A DNA stretch of 64,000 nucleotides from CAZHON01 sp964534565 (GTDB taxonomy: Bacteria > Patescibacteriota > Gracilibacteria > Peribacterales > Peribacteraceae). Positions 8,128 to 16,956 of the stretch are shown here, in pieces (position 1 is the stretch's first letter; each line of letters opens with the position of its first letter). Both the position numbers and the translations under genes were made by a program. The notes under the pieces were generated by a model. The model was not told where the DNA came from and ran no database searches. It saw nothing but the letters and a program-made list of their open reading frames with translations. The stretch is taken from contig CAZHON010000002.1 of NCBI GenBank assembly GCA_964534565.1, positions 124,001 to 188,000 on the forward strand, written 5' to 3'.

Positions 8128-10326
8128 TTATCTGCGGAATCCGCCGCCACGGTTGCCACCCCCACCGAAGCCACCGCGAGCAGGAGGCACGAAGCCTTCT
8201 GGAGGTGTGGTCATCATTTTGAGTGACATACGTGTCTTGCCTTCGACTGCGTCGAATTCAATGCACTTCGCTTTGATCTCCTGACCAAGCTTGAGAACGT
8301 CTTCAACCTTCTCGGTGCGAGCCCACTGGAGTTCGGAGATGTGGATCATGGCGTCCTTGCCCTTCATGAATTCCACGATTGCTCCGACACCGTCGATGAT
8401 GCGCACGACTTTGCAGTCGTAGACCACACCAACTTCTGGCTTTGAGACAATGCTGAGGATCCATTCCTTCGCCTTTGCCATCGCGTCGCCATTCTTGGCA
8501 GTGACGAAGACCAAGCCGCTGTCGTCGATGTCGATTTCGACACCGAGTTCGCCGGTGATCTTCTGAATCGTTTCGCCACCCTTTCCGATAACCAAACGAA
8601 TATCGTCTGGGTTGATGGTGATCGTTTCGATGCGTGGAGCGAACGGAGAGAGCTCTTTGCGTGGCTCGGCGATTGCGGCGAGCATCACTTTGAGGATTTC
8701 TGCACGGCCCGTCTTGGAGCGCTGCAATGCCTCGGCGAAGACGGAGTCTGGAAGACCCTTGATCTTGATATCCATCTGGATCGCTGTGATTCCCTTTGCG
8801 GTCCCTGTGAGCTTGAAGTCCATGTCTCCACCAAAGTCCTCTTCGTCCTGAAGGTCAGAGAGGATCACGTACTTGCCCTTCTCTTCGTCGGAGACGAGTC
8901 CGAGTGCAATACCCGACACAGGAGCCGTGATTGGCACACCTGCAGCCATGAGAGCGAGTGTGGAACCACACGTTGCAGCCATAGAGGAGCTACCGTTGGA
9001 CTCGAGGATTTCTGTGACGGTGCGGATTGTGTAGGGGAACGTATCGACGGAAGGAAGCACCGGTTCCAAACCGCGCTGTGCCAAGTTTCCGTGACCAATT
9101 TCGCGGTTACCCGTCATCAAACGGTTGGATGTTTCACCAACGGAGAACGGAGGGAAGTTGTAGTGGTGCATGTAGCGAAGCTCGCGCTCGCCTTCCATAT
9201 CTTCGATGAGCTGCTTATCGCCCGGTGAACCGAGTGTGCAGGTCGTCATACCCTGTGTTTCTCCTCGCTGGAAGAGCGCAGAACCGTGGACACGGCTTGG
9301 GAGAATGTCTGTGCGTGCAGAGAGAGGACGGATCTGATCGATCTTGCGGCTGCTCATGCGGATTCCTTCTTCAAGGATCAAGCGGCGCATTTCGTTCTTG
9401 ATGATTTTGTCGACGAAGGATGAACCGTAACCGTAGAGCTTTGTGAGGTCAGCGTTATCGCCTGCTGGACCGTACTTCTCCTCCAGCTTCACCTTTGCGT
9501 CTTCCATCAACTGATTGAAGATCATGCGGCGCTCCTTCTTTCCAAGATCATCTTTGATTGCCTTGGAGATTGTAGGAACGGACCAGCTCTTCAAGTATTC
9601 GTAGGCCTCTGGGTGCTCGAATGGAGCCTCGAGAGCGAACTTTGGTTTGCCGATTTCTTTCTGAATATCTTGGAAGAACTTGGCAATCTTCTGTGCCCAC
9701 TTCTTTCCGAATTCAATGGCGCGGAGAACGTCTTCTTCAGCGACCTGGTTTGCACCAGCTTCGATCATCACCACGCGCTCCAAGGAGGCCGTGAGGAACA
9801 TATCGAGCTCGCTCTTTTCACGAGCTTCGCGGCTTGGGTTCAAGACCAATTCGCCACCAATGAGACCGACGCGGACAGAACCGATTGGACCGTCACAAGG
9901 ACAGTCACTGATTGCTGTTGCGAGAGATGCTGCATTTGCAGCGATGATGTCGTGCTCGTTCTCAAAGTCATAGGAGAGCGGCGTGCAGAACACCTGAATA
10001 TCGTTGCGCAGGTACTTGGGGAACATGGGGCGCAGACCGCGGTCGATCACACGAGCGAGCAACACGAAGTCATCGCTTGGGCGACCTTCGCGCTTGCGGT
10101 AGCGACCTCCGCAGATCTTTCCACCTGCGTAGTATTTCTCCTGGTACACCAACTGAAGCGGCAAGAAGTCCACACCATCGCGTGGCTTTGCGGAAACAGT
10201 GATGTTGCCCATACAGACGGTATCACCCATCTGTGCAAGAACGGTGGCATTAGCCTGACGGCCAATTTCACCTGTAGAAACTTTGAGCGTTTTATCCCCA
10301 AGCTCGAGGGAATATTCCTTTTTCAT
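8128..10326 (-). CDS. pnp: Polyribonucleotide nucleotidyltransferase
   Basis: Phosphorolytic 3'-5' exoribonuclease of RNA decay. The 732-aa product has the first RNase PH domain (about 10-230), a helical linker, the second RNase PH domain (about 330-540), a KH domain with IGKGGETIQKI (about 575), an S1 domain (about 635-700) and a short Gly/Arg-rich tail (GGFGGGGNRGGGFRR). The start MKKEYSLELGDK at 10326 is chosen from homology; the frame is open about 117 codons further, but that stretch lacks family similarity and lies in the leader. Normal family length. Confidence 0.97.
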   Translation of the reverse strand: MKKEYSLELGDKTLKVSTGEIGRQANATVLAQMGDTVCMGNITVSAKPRDGVDFLPLQLVYQEKYYAGGKICGGRYRKREGRPSDDFVLLARVIDRGLRPMFPKYLRNDIQVFCTPLSYDFENEHDIIAANAASLATAISDCPCDGPIGSVRVGLIGGELVLNPSREAREKSELDMFLTASLERVVMIEAGANQVAEEDVLRAIEFGKKWAQKIAKFFQDIQKEIGKPKFALEAPFEHPEAYEYLKSWSVPTISKAIKDDLGKKERRMIFNQLMEDAKVKLEEKYGPAGDNADLTKLYGYGSSFVDKIIKNEMRRLILEEGIRMSSRKIDQIRPLSARTDILPSRVHGSALFQRGETQGMTTCTLGSPGDKQLIEDMEGERELRYMHHYNFPPFSVGETSNRLMTGNREIGHGNLAQRGLEPVLPSVDTFPYTIRTVTEILESNGSSSMAATCGSTLALMAAGVPITAPVSGIALGLVSDEEKGKYVILSDLQDEEDFGGDMDFKLTGTAKGITAIQMDIKIKGLPDSVFAEALQRSKTGRAEILKVMLAAIAEPRKELSPFAPRIETITINPDDIRLVIGKGGETIQKITGELGVEIDIDDSGLVFVTAKNGDAMAKAKEWILSIVSKPEVGVVYDCKVVRIIDGVGAIVEFMKGKDAMIHISELQWARTEKVEDVLKLGQEIKAKCIEFDAVEGKTRMSLKMMTTPPEGFVPPARGGFGGGGNRGGGFRR

Positions 10327-10459
10327 AAACCGATGAAGGGAAAAGTGGTAGAGGTATCCCTCTGCGTCGCAATTCCCGGTGGATTCACATGTGAGAGATG
10401 GAGATTCCATCGCTGGCACGTAAATCCAGGAGACGAAGCGGAAAGACAAAAGGAGTATA
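10327..10459 (-). promoter_or_regulatory. Promoter and about 120-nt leader of pnp
   Basis: TATACT (10454-10459) gives a predicted start near 10447 and a leader of about 120 nt. Long structured leaders are the known site of PNPase autoregulation in enterobacteria; whether this one works that way is inference. No Shine-Dalgarno is visible before the ATG. Confidence 0.45.
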
Positions 10460-10475
10460 CGCCGATTTCGGCTTT

Positions 10476-10511
10476 TTAAAAAGCCCTTCCTCGTCCGTGA
10501 AGAAGGGCTGA
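10476..10511 (-). terminator. Terminator of the 10514 gene
   Basis: Minus strand AGCCCTTC and GAAGGGCT around a 12-nt loop, then TTTTTAAAAAG. It ends the small gene just upstream and abuts the pnp promoter. Confidence 0.75.
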
Positions 10512-10513
10512 TT

Positions 10514-10816
10514 TCACCAGAGAAGCCATGCGGCATTACCGCCTGACAATGGACGTAAAGGTAACCCTGTAGACGGATCGAATCGCCAGTGCGACGGATA
10601 GTCATCATTGTATGCATGATCTTTGTCGTCAGAGATATCCGGGAGCGGTTCCGGCACGTCATAGGCACACCATGCAAAGGGACTAAAGGCCATGAATCGT
10701 TGGTGCTTCTCGTTGAAGGCCTTCGGATTCAGCGTATGTCCGGTCACGGGGTGGTATGTCATGTCCTCACCCCTACGCAGCTGTTCAGACGTATACGGAC
10801 GTGTAAGTTTTCGCAT
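10514..10816 (-). CDS. Hypothetical small protein
   Basis: A 100-aa hydrophilic protein rich in Pro, Trp, Tyr and Asp (PVTGHTLNPKAF, WRFDPSTGLPLRPLSGG). No family is recognised. GGAAAGG lies about 9 nt before the ATG at 10816. It has terminators on both sides, so it behaves as a separate unit. The repeated wording 'hPxTGhxLxP' (PVTGHTLNP and PSTGLPLRP) suggests two copies of a short motif. Confidence 0.6.
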   Translation of the reverse strand: MRKLTRPYTSEQLRRGEDMTYHPVTGHTLNPKAFNEKHQRFMAFSPFAWCAYDVPEPLPDISDDKDHAYNDDYPSHWRFDPSTGLPLRPLSGGNAAWLLW

Positions 10817-10836
10817 AACAAGCTACCTTTCCGATT

Positions 10837-10873
10837 TGGTGAAAAAACAAAGCCCTGCCGCAACACGCAGCAG
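10837..10873 (-). terminator. Terminator of the 10906 gene
   Basis: Minus strand GCTCTGC and GCAGGGC (one wobble pair) around an 11-nt loop, followed by TTTGTTTTTTC. Confidence 0.7.
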
Positions 10874-10905
10874 AGCATTCTTGAAGACCTTTATCTGCAA
10901 GAACG

Positions 10906-11271
10906 TTATGCCGCGTCTTGCTCAGGCCAAGCTGATGTCACCTGCTCCTCTTGCTGAGGAACCTGTTCAATGAAAATTTCAGGAAGTAGTTCTTTCAACT
11001 GCTTCTTTTTTCCATCCACAAAACGAATGGGGAATTTCACGTAAATCACAACGCGCTCTTCATCCTTCCCCTCTTCCAATCGAATGCCCGATGCGTAGTC
11101 CGGCATTGTAAAAAGTTGATGCGCTTTTGCACGCAACTCCTCCGACACGCCGTAGTGGGTGAGGAGTAGTCGCAGTTCAGCATCCACACGTTCCTGAGAG
11201 GTCAGGAATGCCTGGTAGTCGATACCGTGTGAGCAGAATGCAGCCAATGGTTTTTCGGGTGTTGTTTCCAT
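10906..11271 (-). CDS. Hypothetical protein
   Basis: A 121-aa soluble protein that I do not recognise. It is predicted alpha/beta, with a central segment VVIYVKFPIRFVDGKKKQLKELLPEIF and an acidic Gln/Glu-rich C-terminus. Promoter TTGTTT (11306-11311), 17 nt, TACTCT (11283-11288) leaves only 11 nt to the ATG. A terminator follows the gene. Single-gene unit between the small 10514 gene and the TrpR-like gene. Confidence 0.65.
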   Translation of the reverse strand: METTPEKPLAAFCSHGIDYQAFLTSQERVDAELRLLLTHYGVSEELRAKAHQLFTMPDYASGIRLEEGKDEERVVIYVKFPIRFVDGKKKQLKELLPEIFIEQVPQQEEQVTSAWPEQDAA

Positions 11272-11327
11272 GTACCGTTACAAGAGTACATCAACGAACA
11301 CGACGAAACAAGAGATTATTTTGGTGT

Positions 11328-11615
11328 TTACAGGCGGTCTTTCAACTTCTCGATGAAGTACGGCAATCCCCCGGTGCCATACTGCAGCACTCGGGAACCG
11401 CGTGTGATTTTGCTGATGGAGAGTTTGAGTTTCTTTGCGATATCGCGCTGCGGAGTTCCTGCGGCGAGTTCTTTCACCAGCTGCCAACGTTCGGCGAGCG
11501 ATGCCATCTCCTGTGGAGTGAGAAGGTCCTCAAGCAAAGCCTCTGCCTCCTCATGTGTATTGATGGAGGAGAACAGCTCGAGAAGTTCTTCCTTATGCTT
11601 CTTTGGGATCGCCAT
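11328..11615 (-). CDS. TrpR-like (YerC/YecD) helix-turn-helix regulator
   Basis: A 95-aa DNA-binding protein of the Trp-repressor superfamily. It reads LLTPQEMASLAERWQLVKELAAG and then a helix-turn-helix, TPQRDIAKKLKLSISKITRGSRVLQYG, closely matching the YerC/YecD group. Whether it binds tryptophan is unknown. An orphan DAHP synthase lies about 5 kb away on the same strand, a possible target. The start at 11615 is set by a leaderless promoter (TTGTTG 11645-11650, 17 nt, TATTCT 11622-11627, 6 nt, ATG). Confidence 0.88.
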   Translation of the reverse strand: MAIPKKHKEELLELFSSINTHEEAEALLEDLLTPQEMASLAERWQLVKELAAGTPQRDIAKKLKLSISKITRGSRVLQYGTGGLPYFIEKLKDRL

Positions 11616-11621
11616 GACCGA

Positions 11622-11650
11622 AGAATAGCGTAAAAGACGCATGACAACAA
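11622..11650 (-). promoter_or_regulatory. Leaderless promoter of the TrpR-like gene
   Basis: TTGTTG-17-TATTCT-6-ATG. The -35 lies within the T-run of the rpsO terminator, so the two elements overlap. Confidence 0.7.
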
Positions 11651-11669
11651 AAAGACCCCCGAAGGGGTC
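11646..11669 (-). terminator. rpsO terminator
   Basis: Minus strand GACCCC-TTCG-GGGGTC followed by TTTTTGTTGTC. Confidence 0.85.
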
Positions 11670-11696
11670 CTTGAATTCCTTGAGAAGAGTGCTGAT

Positions 11697-11966
11697 TTAT
11701 TTCTTCAACTTGTGAGCCTCCAAGACTTCTTGGTACGCGGAAGGCTTGTTCATCTTCAAGTACGTGAGGTGCTTGCGGCGGGAAGCAACCATACCGAGGA
11801 GACCACGGCGTGCGGAGTGATCCTTCTTGTGTTCCTGCAAGTGCTCAGTCAGTTTCTCGATCTTCTTTGTGAGAAGAGCGATTTGGACCTGAGGCGAGCC
11901 TGTGTCCTTGTTGTGAAGCTGGTGCTTGGTGATGAGCTTCTTCTTGTGCGTGTGCTTGAGAGCCAT
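11697..11966 (-). CDS. rpsO: Ribosomal protein uS15
   Basis: Small-subunit protein that binds 16S rRNA. The 89-aa product starting MALKHTHKKKLITKHQL contains the S15 signature (TGSPQVQIALLTKKIEKLTEHLQEHKKDHSARRGLLGMVASRRKHL spans the conserved core). The ATG at 11966 is preferred on family length; the frame stays open upstream into the leader. rpsO is followed by its own terminator and preceded by a 75-nt leader with hairpins. Confidence 0.97.
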   Translation of the reverse strand: MALKHTHKKKLITKHQLHNKDTGSPQVQIALLTKKIEKLTEHLQEHKKDHSARRGLLGMVASRRKHLTYLKMNKPSAYQEVLEAHKLKK

Positions 11967-12075
11967 AAAAGAATGGGAATGGGACGCCAAAAAGCTTGGC
12001 GCCGAGCCGCCGGGCGGAAATACCGCTACGGAAGCCAGGACTCGCAAATTCTACTCAGTAAAGTTGTCTTGGCAA
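11967..12075 (-). promoter_or_regulatory. rpsO promoter and candidate S15 autoregulatory leader
   Basis: TTGCCA (12070-12075), 16 nt, TAGAAT (12048-12053); predicted start near 12041 and a leader of about 75 nt. The leader holds a GCGG/CCGC hairpin and a CGCCAA/TTGGCG hairpin. S15 is known to repress its own mRNA in several bacteria through diverse leader folds; that role here is inference. Confidence 0.5.
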
Positions 12076-12111
12076 GTGGACGAGCGATCACCCTGTGGTA
12101 GGATGGCGCGC

Positions 12112-13224
12112 ATGACTCCCCTCTACATTCTCGTCGGCATCCTGATTCTTGGCGTTGTGGCCATTGGTTGGAAGGTATTCAGTGGCTCCACAACTGACAA
12201 TTCCGACAATCAGATGATGCGCGAGCTCTTGGAGAGTTTGCGACGCGATGTATCGGATACAAAAGATAAGCTGTCTGACCGTATGGGAAAGAATGCGGAG
12301 AATATTCAGGAGAGACTGGAAAACACGCTGAATTTGGTCAACAAACAGCTGACCGGCATGGACGGACGCATCGATAAACGCGTGATGGACATCAACTCCC
12401 GCCTGGATGCCGCGGCGAAGATGATGGGACAGGTGCAGAAGCAATATGGAACGGTCGAAAGTTTGAGCGGCGACATCAAGAGGCTGCAGGAAGCGTTCAA
12501 GTCCCCAAAGCCACGCGGAGGATTCAGCGAGAAGGCGCTTTTTGATTTGGCATCGCAGATGCTCCCGGCTCAGCGCTTGCACTCGCAATTTACGTTCAAG
12601 ACAGGATCCATCGTCGACTTGATGATCGATACGTCACAAGGAAAGTTGTGCATCGATGCAAAGTTCCCTCTCGAGAACTTCCTCAAGATGCTTGATGATC
12701 CTGAGAGCAAAGAATTTAAAACACTGTTCGTGAACGACGTGAAGAAACACATTCGCGATATCGCAAAGAAATACATCTTGCCGGAAGAAGGCACACTTGA
12801 TTCCGCATGTATGTACGTCCCATCTGATGCCGTCGTGTACGAAATTTTGCGCGAACCGGAACTGACGGATTTGGCGGACTCGCTGCATGTGACCATGCTG
12901 TCTCCTCACACGTTCCAGGCATTCCTCAATATCCTGTATTCGGCTTATCAGAGCCAACAGTTCGCAGAGAACGCGCGGCAGGTTTTGTCCCTGATTCGCG
13001 GCATTCAACAGCAGAGCGGCAAGCTCGGAAGCGAGTTGGGACTGCTGCAAAAACACCTGAGCAATGCAGCCAACAAAATGGGAGATGTTTCGACGGAACA
13101 CTCACGACTCGAGATGCATATCGCGCAGGCAAATCAGTTGGAGTCTGGTGAGCAGGCATCATTGGCAAGAGCAGCCGTCGCAAAGTCGCTGCCGATCCAA
13201 AAGTTGGAAGAAGTGGAAGTATGA
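12112..13224 (+). CDS. rmuC: DNA recombination protein RmuC family
   Basis: A 370-aa membrane-anchored protein with one N-terminal membrane helix (MTPLYILVGILILGVVAIGW), a coiled coil (about residues 30-130) and the RmuC nuclease-like domain (about 135-330, with GFSEKALFDLASQMLP, CIDAKFPLENFL and MYVPSDAVVYEIL). RmuC limits recombination at inverted repeats; the biochemical activity is not firmly known. The start is chosen because TAGGAT (12099-12104) ends 7 nt before this ATG (leaderless). It is divergent from rpsO. Confidence 0.92.
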   Translation: MTPLYILVGILILGVVAIGWKVFSGSTTDNSDNQMMRELLESLRRDVSDTKDKLSDRMGKNAENIQERLENTLNLVNKQLTGMDGRIDKRVMDINSRLDAAAKMMGQVQKQYGTVESLSGDIKRLQEAFKSPKPRGGFSEKALFDLASQMLPAQRLHSQFTFKTGSIVDLMIDTSQGKLCIDAKFPLENFLKMLDDPESKEFKTLFVNDVKKHIRDIAKKYILPEEGTLDSACMYVPSDAVVYEILREPELTDLADSLHVTMLSPHTFQAFLNILYSAYQSQQFAENARQVLSLIRGIQQQSGKLGSELGLLQKHLSNAANKMGDVSTEHSRLEMHIAQANQLESGEQASLARAAVAKSLPIQKLEEVEV

Positions 13225-13271
13225 CAAGCAAGCTTCCTCGCGCTTTCTAATTCCTTCCGTAGAATCCCTTT

Positions 13272-15536
13272 GTGCCCACGACAACGGATGACCTGATTTT
13301 AGGCCCGCTCAATGAAGAACAGCGCGAAGCTGTGGTGAATATCAAAGGACCTGTTCTCATCCTTGCAGGCGCAGGAAGCGGCAAGACACGCGCACTCACC
13401 CATCGCATCGCCTACCTGATCGAACAAGGGGTGCCCGCATGGCAGATTTTGAGTGTGACATTCACAAACAAGGCCGCAAAGGAAATGAAGGAGCGCATCA
13501 AAAACCTCCTTCATTTGGTCGACGATACGGATGGAAACTCATGGCAAGAGGGCGCCGGGCGCATGCCGATGATGGGAACATTCCACTCTGTGTGTCTGCG
13601 TATTTTGCGACGCGACATCGAGCGACTGGGACGCGACCGCACCTTTGTAATTTACGACACCGACGACCAGGAACGATTGATGAAACTCGCGCTCAAGGAA
13701 TTGCGCATCGAAGAATCGGAACTCAAACCCAAGGCCGCACTCGGCCAAGTGAGCCGATTCAAGTCCGAAGCGATTCTACCTGGAGAAGCGCAGCTGCAAG
13801 CCACGACTGCACACATGCAACTCGTGACACAGGGCTACGCGCGCTACCAAAAATTATTGCGTGAACATAACGCTCTCGATTTCGATGATCTGATTTTGGA
13901 GGTTGTGCGACTCTTCAATGAACACCCTGATCTTTTGGAGCGGTACCAGAACACCTGGAAGTTCCTGCACGTCGATGAGTATCAGGACACGAACCATGCG
14001 CAGTATTTGCTCATCAATCTTCTCGCACGAAGAGACAAGAACCTCTGCGTGATTGGAGACCCCGATCAGTCGATCTACGGTTTCCGCGGTGCGGATATTC
14101 GAAATATTCTCGAGTTCCAGAAGGATTATCCGGAAGCGAAGAGCATTAAGCTTGAGCGCAATTATCGCTCCACACAGCCAATTCTGACAGGTGCCGATGC
14201 GGTGATTTCCGTGAACCCCAACCGCCCCGAGAAACACATGTGGACCGACCGCAAAGACGGCGCACTCATCACGGTGCACGAAACAGCGGATGAACGAGCA
14301 GAGGCTGATGCCGTCATCAAAGCGGTGAAGGAGCAGATGCAGTTGGGAATCCCTCTGAAGGAACAGGCGATCTTGTATCGCACGCACGCACAGTCCCGCA
14401 TGTTTGAAGAAGCATGTATGCGCAGTGGCATTCCCTATCGCATTCTTGGAGGTGTGAAATTCTACGCACGCCGCGAAGTGAAAGACGTGCTCGGCTATCT
14501 CCACGTGATCCTCAACCCCTACGATGCCGTCAGTTTGTTGCGCATCATCAACGTTCCTGCGCGCAAAATCGGCGACACGACACTGACGAAAATTCAGGAG
14601 TTTGCACAGCGACTGTCGCTGCCACTGTGGGATGCGCTGGAGCGTGTGAGTGAAGTCGACAATCTCGATGGTGGAACGAAGGAGCGCATCAAACAATTCG
14701 TACACACGATTCACATGTTCAAGGACCGCACGCAGATCAATGTGGTCAGTCACCTAACCCTCGATCTCTTGGAGGCGGTGAAGATGGAAAAATGGCTACG
14801 AGACGACACGGAAGAGGGTGAGCAGCGCTGGCAGAACGTGCAGGAATTGGTATCCGTTATGCACAAATATGATCAGTTGGATGCCCACACCTCCCTCACA
14901 AGTTTCCTCGAAGAAGTCGCCCTCGTGTCCGAGGTCGATAAGCTTGGGGACGGAGACAAAGACGCCCTCACCATGATGACTCTGCACCTGTGTAAGGGAC
15001 TCGAGTTTGATCACGTCCTTCTGCCGGGATGTGAAGAAGGGATTTTCCCCCACAGTTCGAGTGCGATGGACCGCGAGCAGTTGGAGGAGGAACGACGATT
15101 GATGTACGTCGGCATGACGCGCGCCAAAACAAAGTTACAAATCTTGTTCGCACAGAGCCGCATGCTGTGGGGCGAGCGTCGTAACAACAGTCCAAGCCGT
15201 TTCCTCGATGACTTGCCTGCTGAGGTTACCGAACGTCGCAGCGAGAATGTGCTCAGTGCATTCGGATGGTCCATGGCTCCCAAACCCAAGCCCCGACGCG
15301 GAAGCGACACCCTCGAACCGTTCCGTCAGCCGGACGTGGACATTGAATTCAACCAGGATCTGTCCTTCGAGGCTGCTCCCGAAGATGGCTTCGCAAAGGG
15401 AACACGCGTCATTCACCCCACCTTCGGACCCGGCAAAATCATGGAGCGCCGAGGAGACATTGTGGAGATCGCCTTCGACATGGGAAAGACGAAGAGCCTT
15501 GCACTTAGCATTGCACCACTCAGACGCGAGAACTAA
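13272..15536 (+). CDS. UvrD/PcrA-type superfamily 1 DNA helicase
   Basis: ATP-dependent 3'-5' DNA helicase for repair and replication restart. The 754-aa product has Walker A AGAGSGKT (residues 32-39), Walker B DEYQDTN (about 234-240), motif III GDPDQSIYGFRG (about 263), motif V LHLCKGLEFDHV and motif VI EERRLMYVGMTRA. The C-terminal about 60 residues (FAKGTRVIHPTFGPGKIMER) form the Tudor-like end seen in PcrA. GTG start at 13272, 6 nt after TAGAAT (13260-13265). It follows rmuC by 47 nt. Confidence 0.95.
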   Translation: MPTTTDDLILGPLNEEQREAVVNIKGPVLILAGAGSGKTRALTHRIAYLIEQGVPAWQILSVTFTNKAAKEMKERIKNLLHLVDDTDGNSWQEGAGRMPMMGTFHSVCLRILRRDIERLGRDRTFVIYDTDDQERLMKLALKELRIEESELKPKAALGQVSRFKSEAILPGEAQLQATTAHMQLVTQGYARYQKLLREHNALDFDDLILEVVRLFNEHPDLLERYQNTWKFLHVDEYQDTNHAQYLLINLLARRDKNLCVIGDPDQSIYGFRGADIRNILEFQKDYPEAKSIKLERNYRSTQPILTGADAVISVNPNRPEKHMWTDRKDGALITVHETADERAEADAVIKAVKEQMQLGIPLKEQAILYRTHAQSRMFEEACMRSGIPYRILGGVKFYARREVKDVLGYLHVILNPYDAVSLLRIINVPARKIGDTTLTKIQEFAQRLSLPLWDALERVSEVDNLDGGTKERIKQFVHTIHMFKDRTQINVVSHLTLDLLEAVKMEKWLRDDTEEGEQRWQNVQELVSVMHKYDQLDAHTSLTSFLEEVALVSEVDKLGDGDKDALTMMTLHLCKGLEFDHVLLPGCEEGIFPHSSSAMDREQLEEERRLMYVGMTRAKTKLQILFAQSRMLWGERRNNSPSRFLDDLPAEVTERRSENVLSAFGWSMAPKPKPRRGSDTLEPFRQPDVDIEFNQDLSFEAAPEDGFAKGTRVIHPTFGPGKIMERRGDIVEIAFDMGKTKSLALSIAPLRREN

Positions 15537-15575
15537 AAAAGAGGAGAGCGTGAGCTCCCCTCTTCTTAGGTTTTT
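15535..15575. terminator. Bidirectional terminator
   Basis: AAGAGGAGAGC (15539-15549) pairs with GCTCCCCTCTT (15554-15564) across GTGA; T-runs follow on both strands. It serves the convergent helicase and secreted-protein genes. Confidence 0.85.
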
Positions 15576-16922
15576 TTACTGCTGGTAATACGTTCCAGTT
15601 GCGATCGGCTGATCGAATTGGCTGTAGGTGAAGTTGGTGGTTCCGTCGCTGTAACTGATGTCACCTGCGGAAGTGGGAGAACCAGGATTCGAGAGAGACA
15701 CCTGGAGATTTGCATTGTTGGTCGAGCCATTCACTGTGACATCTCCGATAAGCTGCAAGGTGCGGTCTGTACGAACGGAGCCGAGTTCAGCCGTAATGCC
15801 GGAACAGACAATCGTCGTTGCTCCGACCGTGCAGGACGCCGTAGTGTCGCTGCCCGGAGTGCGGAGGAAGACGTTCGAGAGCATCACGCCATTGGCAGAG
15901 TACGAGAATGTCAGCCCCTGAATGGTCGTGGTTGCCTGGCTGTCGCTTGATTCACCCGTAAGGCGCAAATCCATGAGGGTGCGCTGTGTACCGGCCACCA
16001 GTGGGCCTGTCGTCGGTCCGACATTGGTCACACTCTTCACGCGGGAACGGGCTGTCTGATAGGTCAGGAAGTTTTCGGTAGAAGCTTTGACGTATGGGTC
16101 GCCGCTCCATCCTCCGTTTCCTTCCACAGTCATACTCGAGACGGTGAAGAACTGGCCACTCACGCCGCTGCGGTCATGCTCGGACAACTGAGCGCGTGCA
16201 TAGAGAGAGTGTGTCTCGCGACGTGGAATCACGAGAGTTCCAGCAGGAAGCGTGAGCGTGAAATCCGTCCCATTGAGAGCGCGCGTTGCACGGCCCAACA
16301 GGTGGCGGGATTCATCGTAGATGAGGAAGGAGTCGATGCTGCTCGTCAGTGCATTGACGGAGACATGTACCTTGGTCACATCCAAAGGTTCAGCAGTGCT
16401 GAACACTTCTATCCCCGCGACGATTTGAGAAGTCTGGCCCAAGAGCAAGATTCCCTGATGTGTGGAGATATCGGTCAACGGATCCATCGCACCTGTCAGC
16501 GAAGAGCTGGAAGAGGATGAACTAGAAGAAGACGGCCGAGGAACACAGGTCCACTGACCATTGTTACACTGAGGCAATCTATCTTGTGCACAAAGCAGTG
16601 TGTTCGCACCACAACTGTTCACACTGGAAGATGAACGAGAAGAAGTTGAAGAGGAAGAAGGGTTATACAAACCTTCCAACTTCAAGATACGAATGTGCAA
16701 CCGCTCTGCGACTTTGCATTCAACACGGTTGGGTGTCACCAGACAATCAATACCTCTGTGAATGAGGCGTTGGCGCAAACGTGCTTCTGTTGCATGCAAC
16801 ATGGTGATTGCCTGTGGCGACAGGGGCGGTGAGACAACCTGCGCATTGGCTGCAGTCATGGCGACGACGAAGCCTCCTGCAAGGAGCGTTATGCCGGTGA
16901 GGAAAAACATAAGTTTACGCAT
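15576..16922 (-). CDS. Secreted poly-Ser surface protein
   Basis: A 448-aa exported protein. It has an N-terminal signal peptide (residues 1-28, cut near ANAQ), then a helical segment and two poly-serine linkers flanking a small Cys-containing region (CGANTLLCAQDRLPQC, about 104-119), followed by a long beta-rich region of about 300 residues with no recognised domain. Such serine linkers recur in two other exported proteins in this window. Function unknown; cell-surface structure or adhesion is a guess. ATG at 16922, with an extended -10 (TGATACACT) about 18 nt upstream. Confidence 0.75.
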   Translation of the reverse strand: MRKLMFFLTGITLLAGGFVVAMTAANAQVVSPPLSPQAITMLHATEARLRQRLIHRGIDCLVTPNRVECKVAERLHIRILKLEGLYNPSSSSTSSRSSSSVNSCGANTLLCAQDRLPQCNNGQWTCVPRPSSSSSSSSSSSLTGAMDPLTDISTHQGILLLGQTSQIVAGIEVFSTAEPLDVTKVHVSVNALTSSIDSFLIYDESRHLLGRATRALNGTDFTLTLPAGTLVIPRRETHSLYARAQLSEHDRSGVSGQFFTVSSMTVEGNGGWSGDPYVKASTENFLTYQTARSRVKSVTNVGPTTGPLVAGTQRTLMDLRLTGESSDSQATTTIQGLTFSYSANGVMLSNVFLRTPGSDTTASCTVGATTIVCSGITAELGSVRTDRTLQLIGDVTVNGSTNNANLQVSLSNPGSPTSAGDISYSDGTTNFTYSQFDQPIATGTYYQQ

Positions 16923-16956
16923 AAGGGTTGGGGGATAAACAGTGTATCAGACGCAC

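Noticed and set aside
9613..10479. 288-codon frame opposite the start of pnp
   Set aside because: Shadow of the pnp frame; no similarity and no promoter.
11926..12111. N-terminal extension of rmuC
   Set aside because: The extra residues have no similarity and overlap rpsO and both promoters; the family-like membrane helix begins at 12112.
13854..14753. 299-codon frame opposite the helicase gene
   Set aside because: Antisense of conserved helicase motifs; no independent support.
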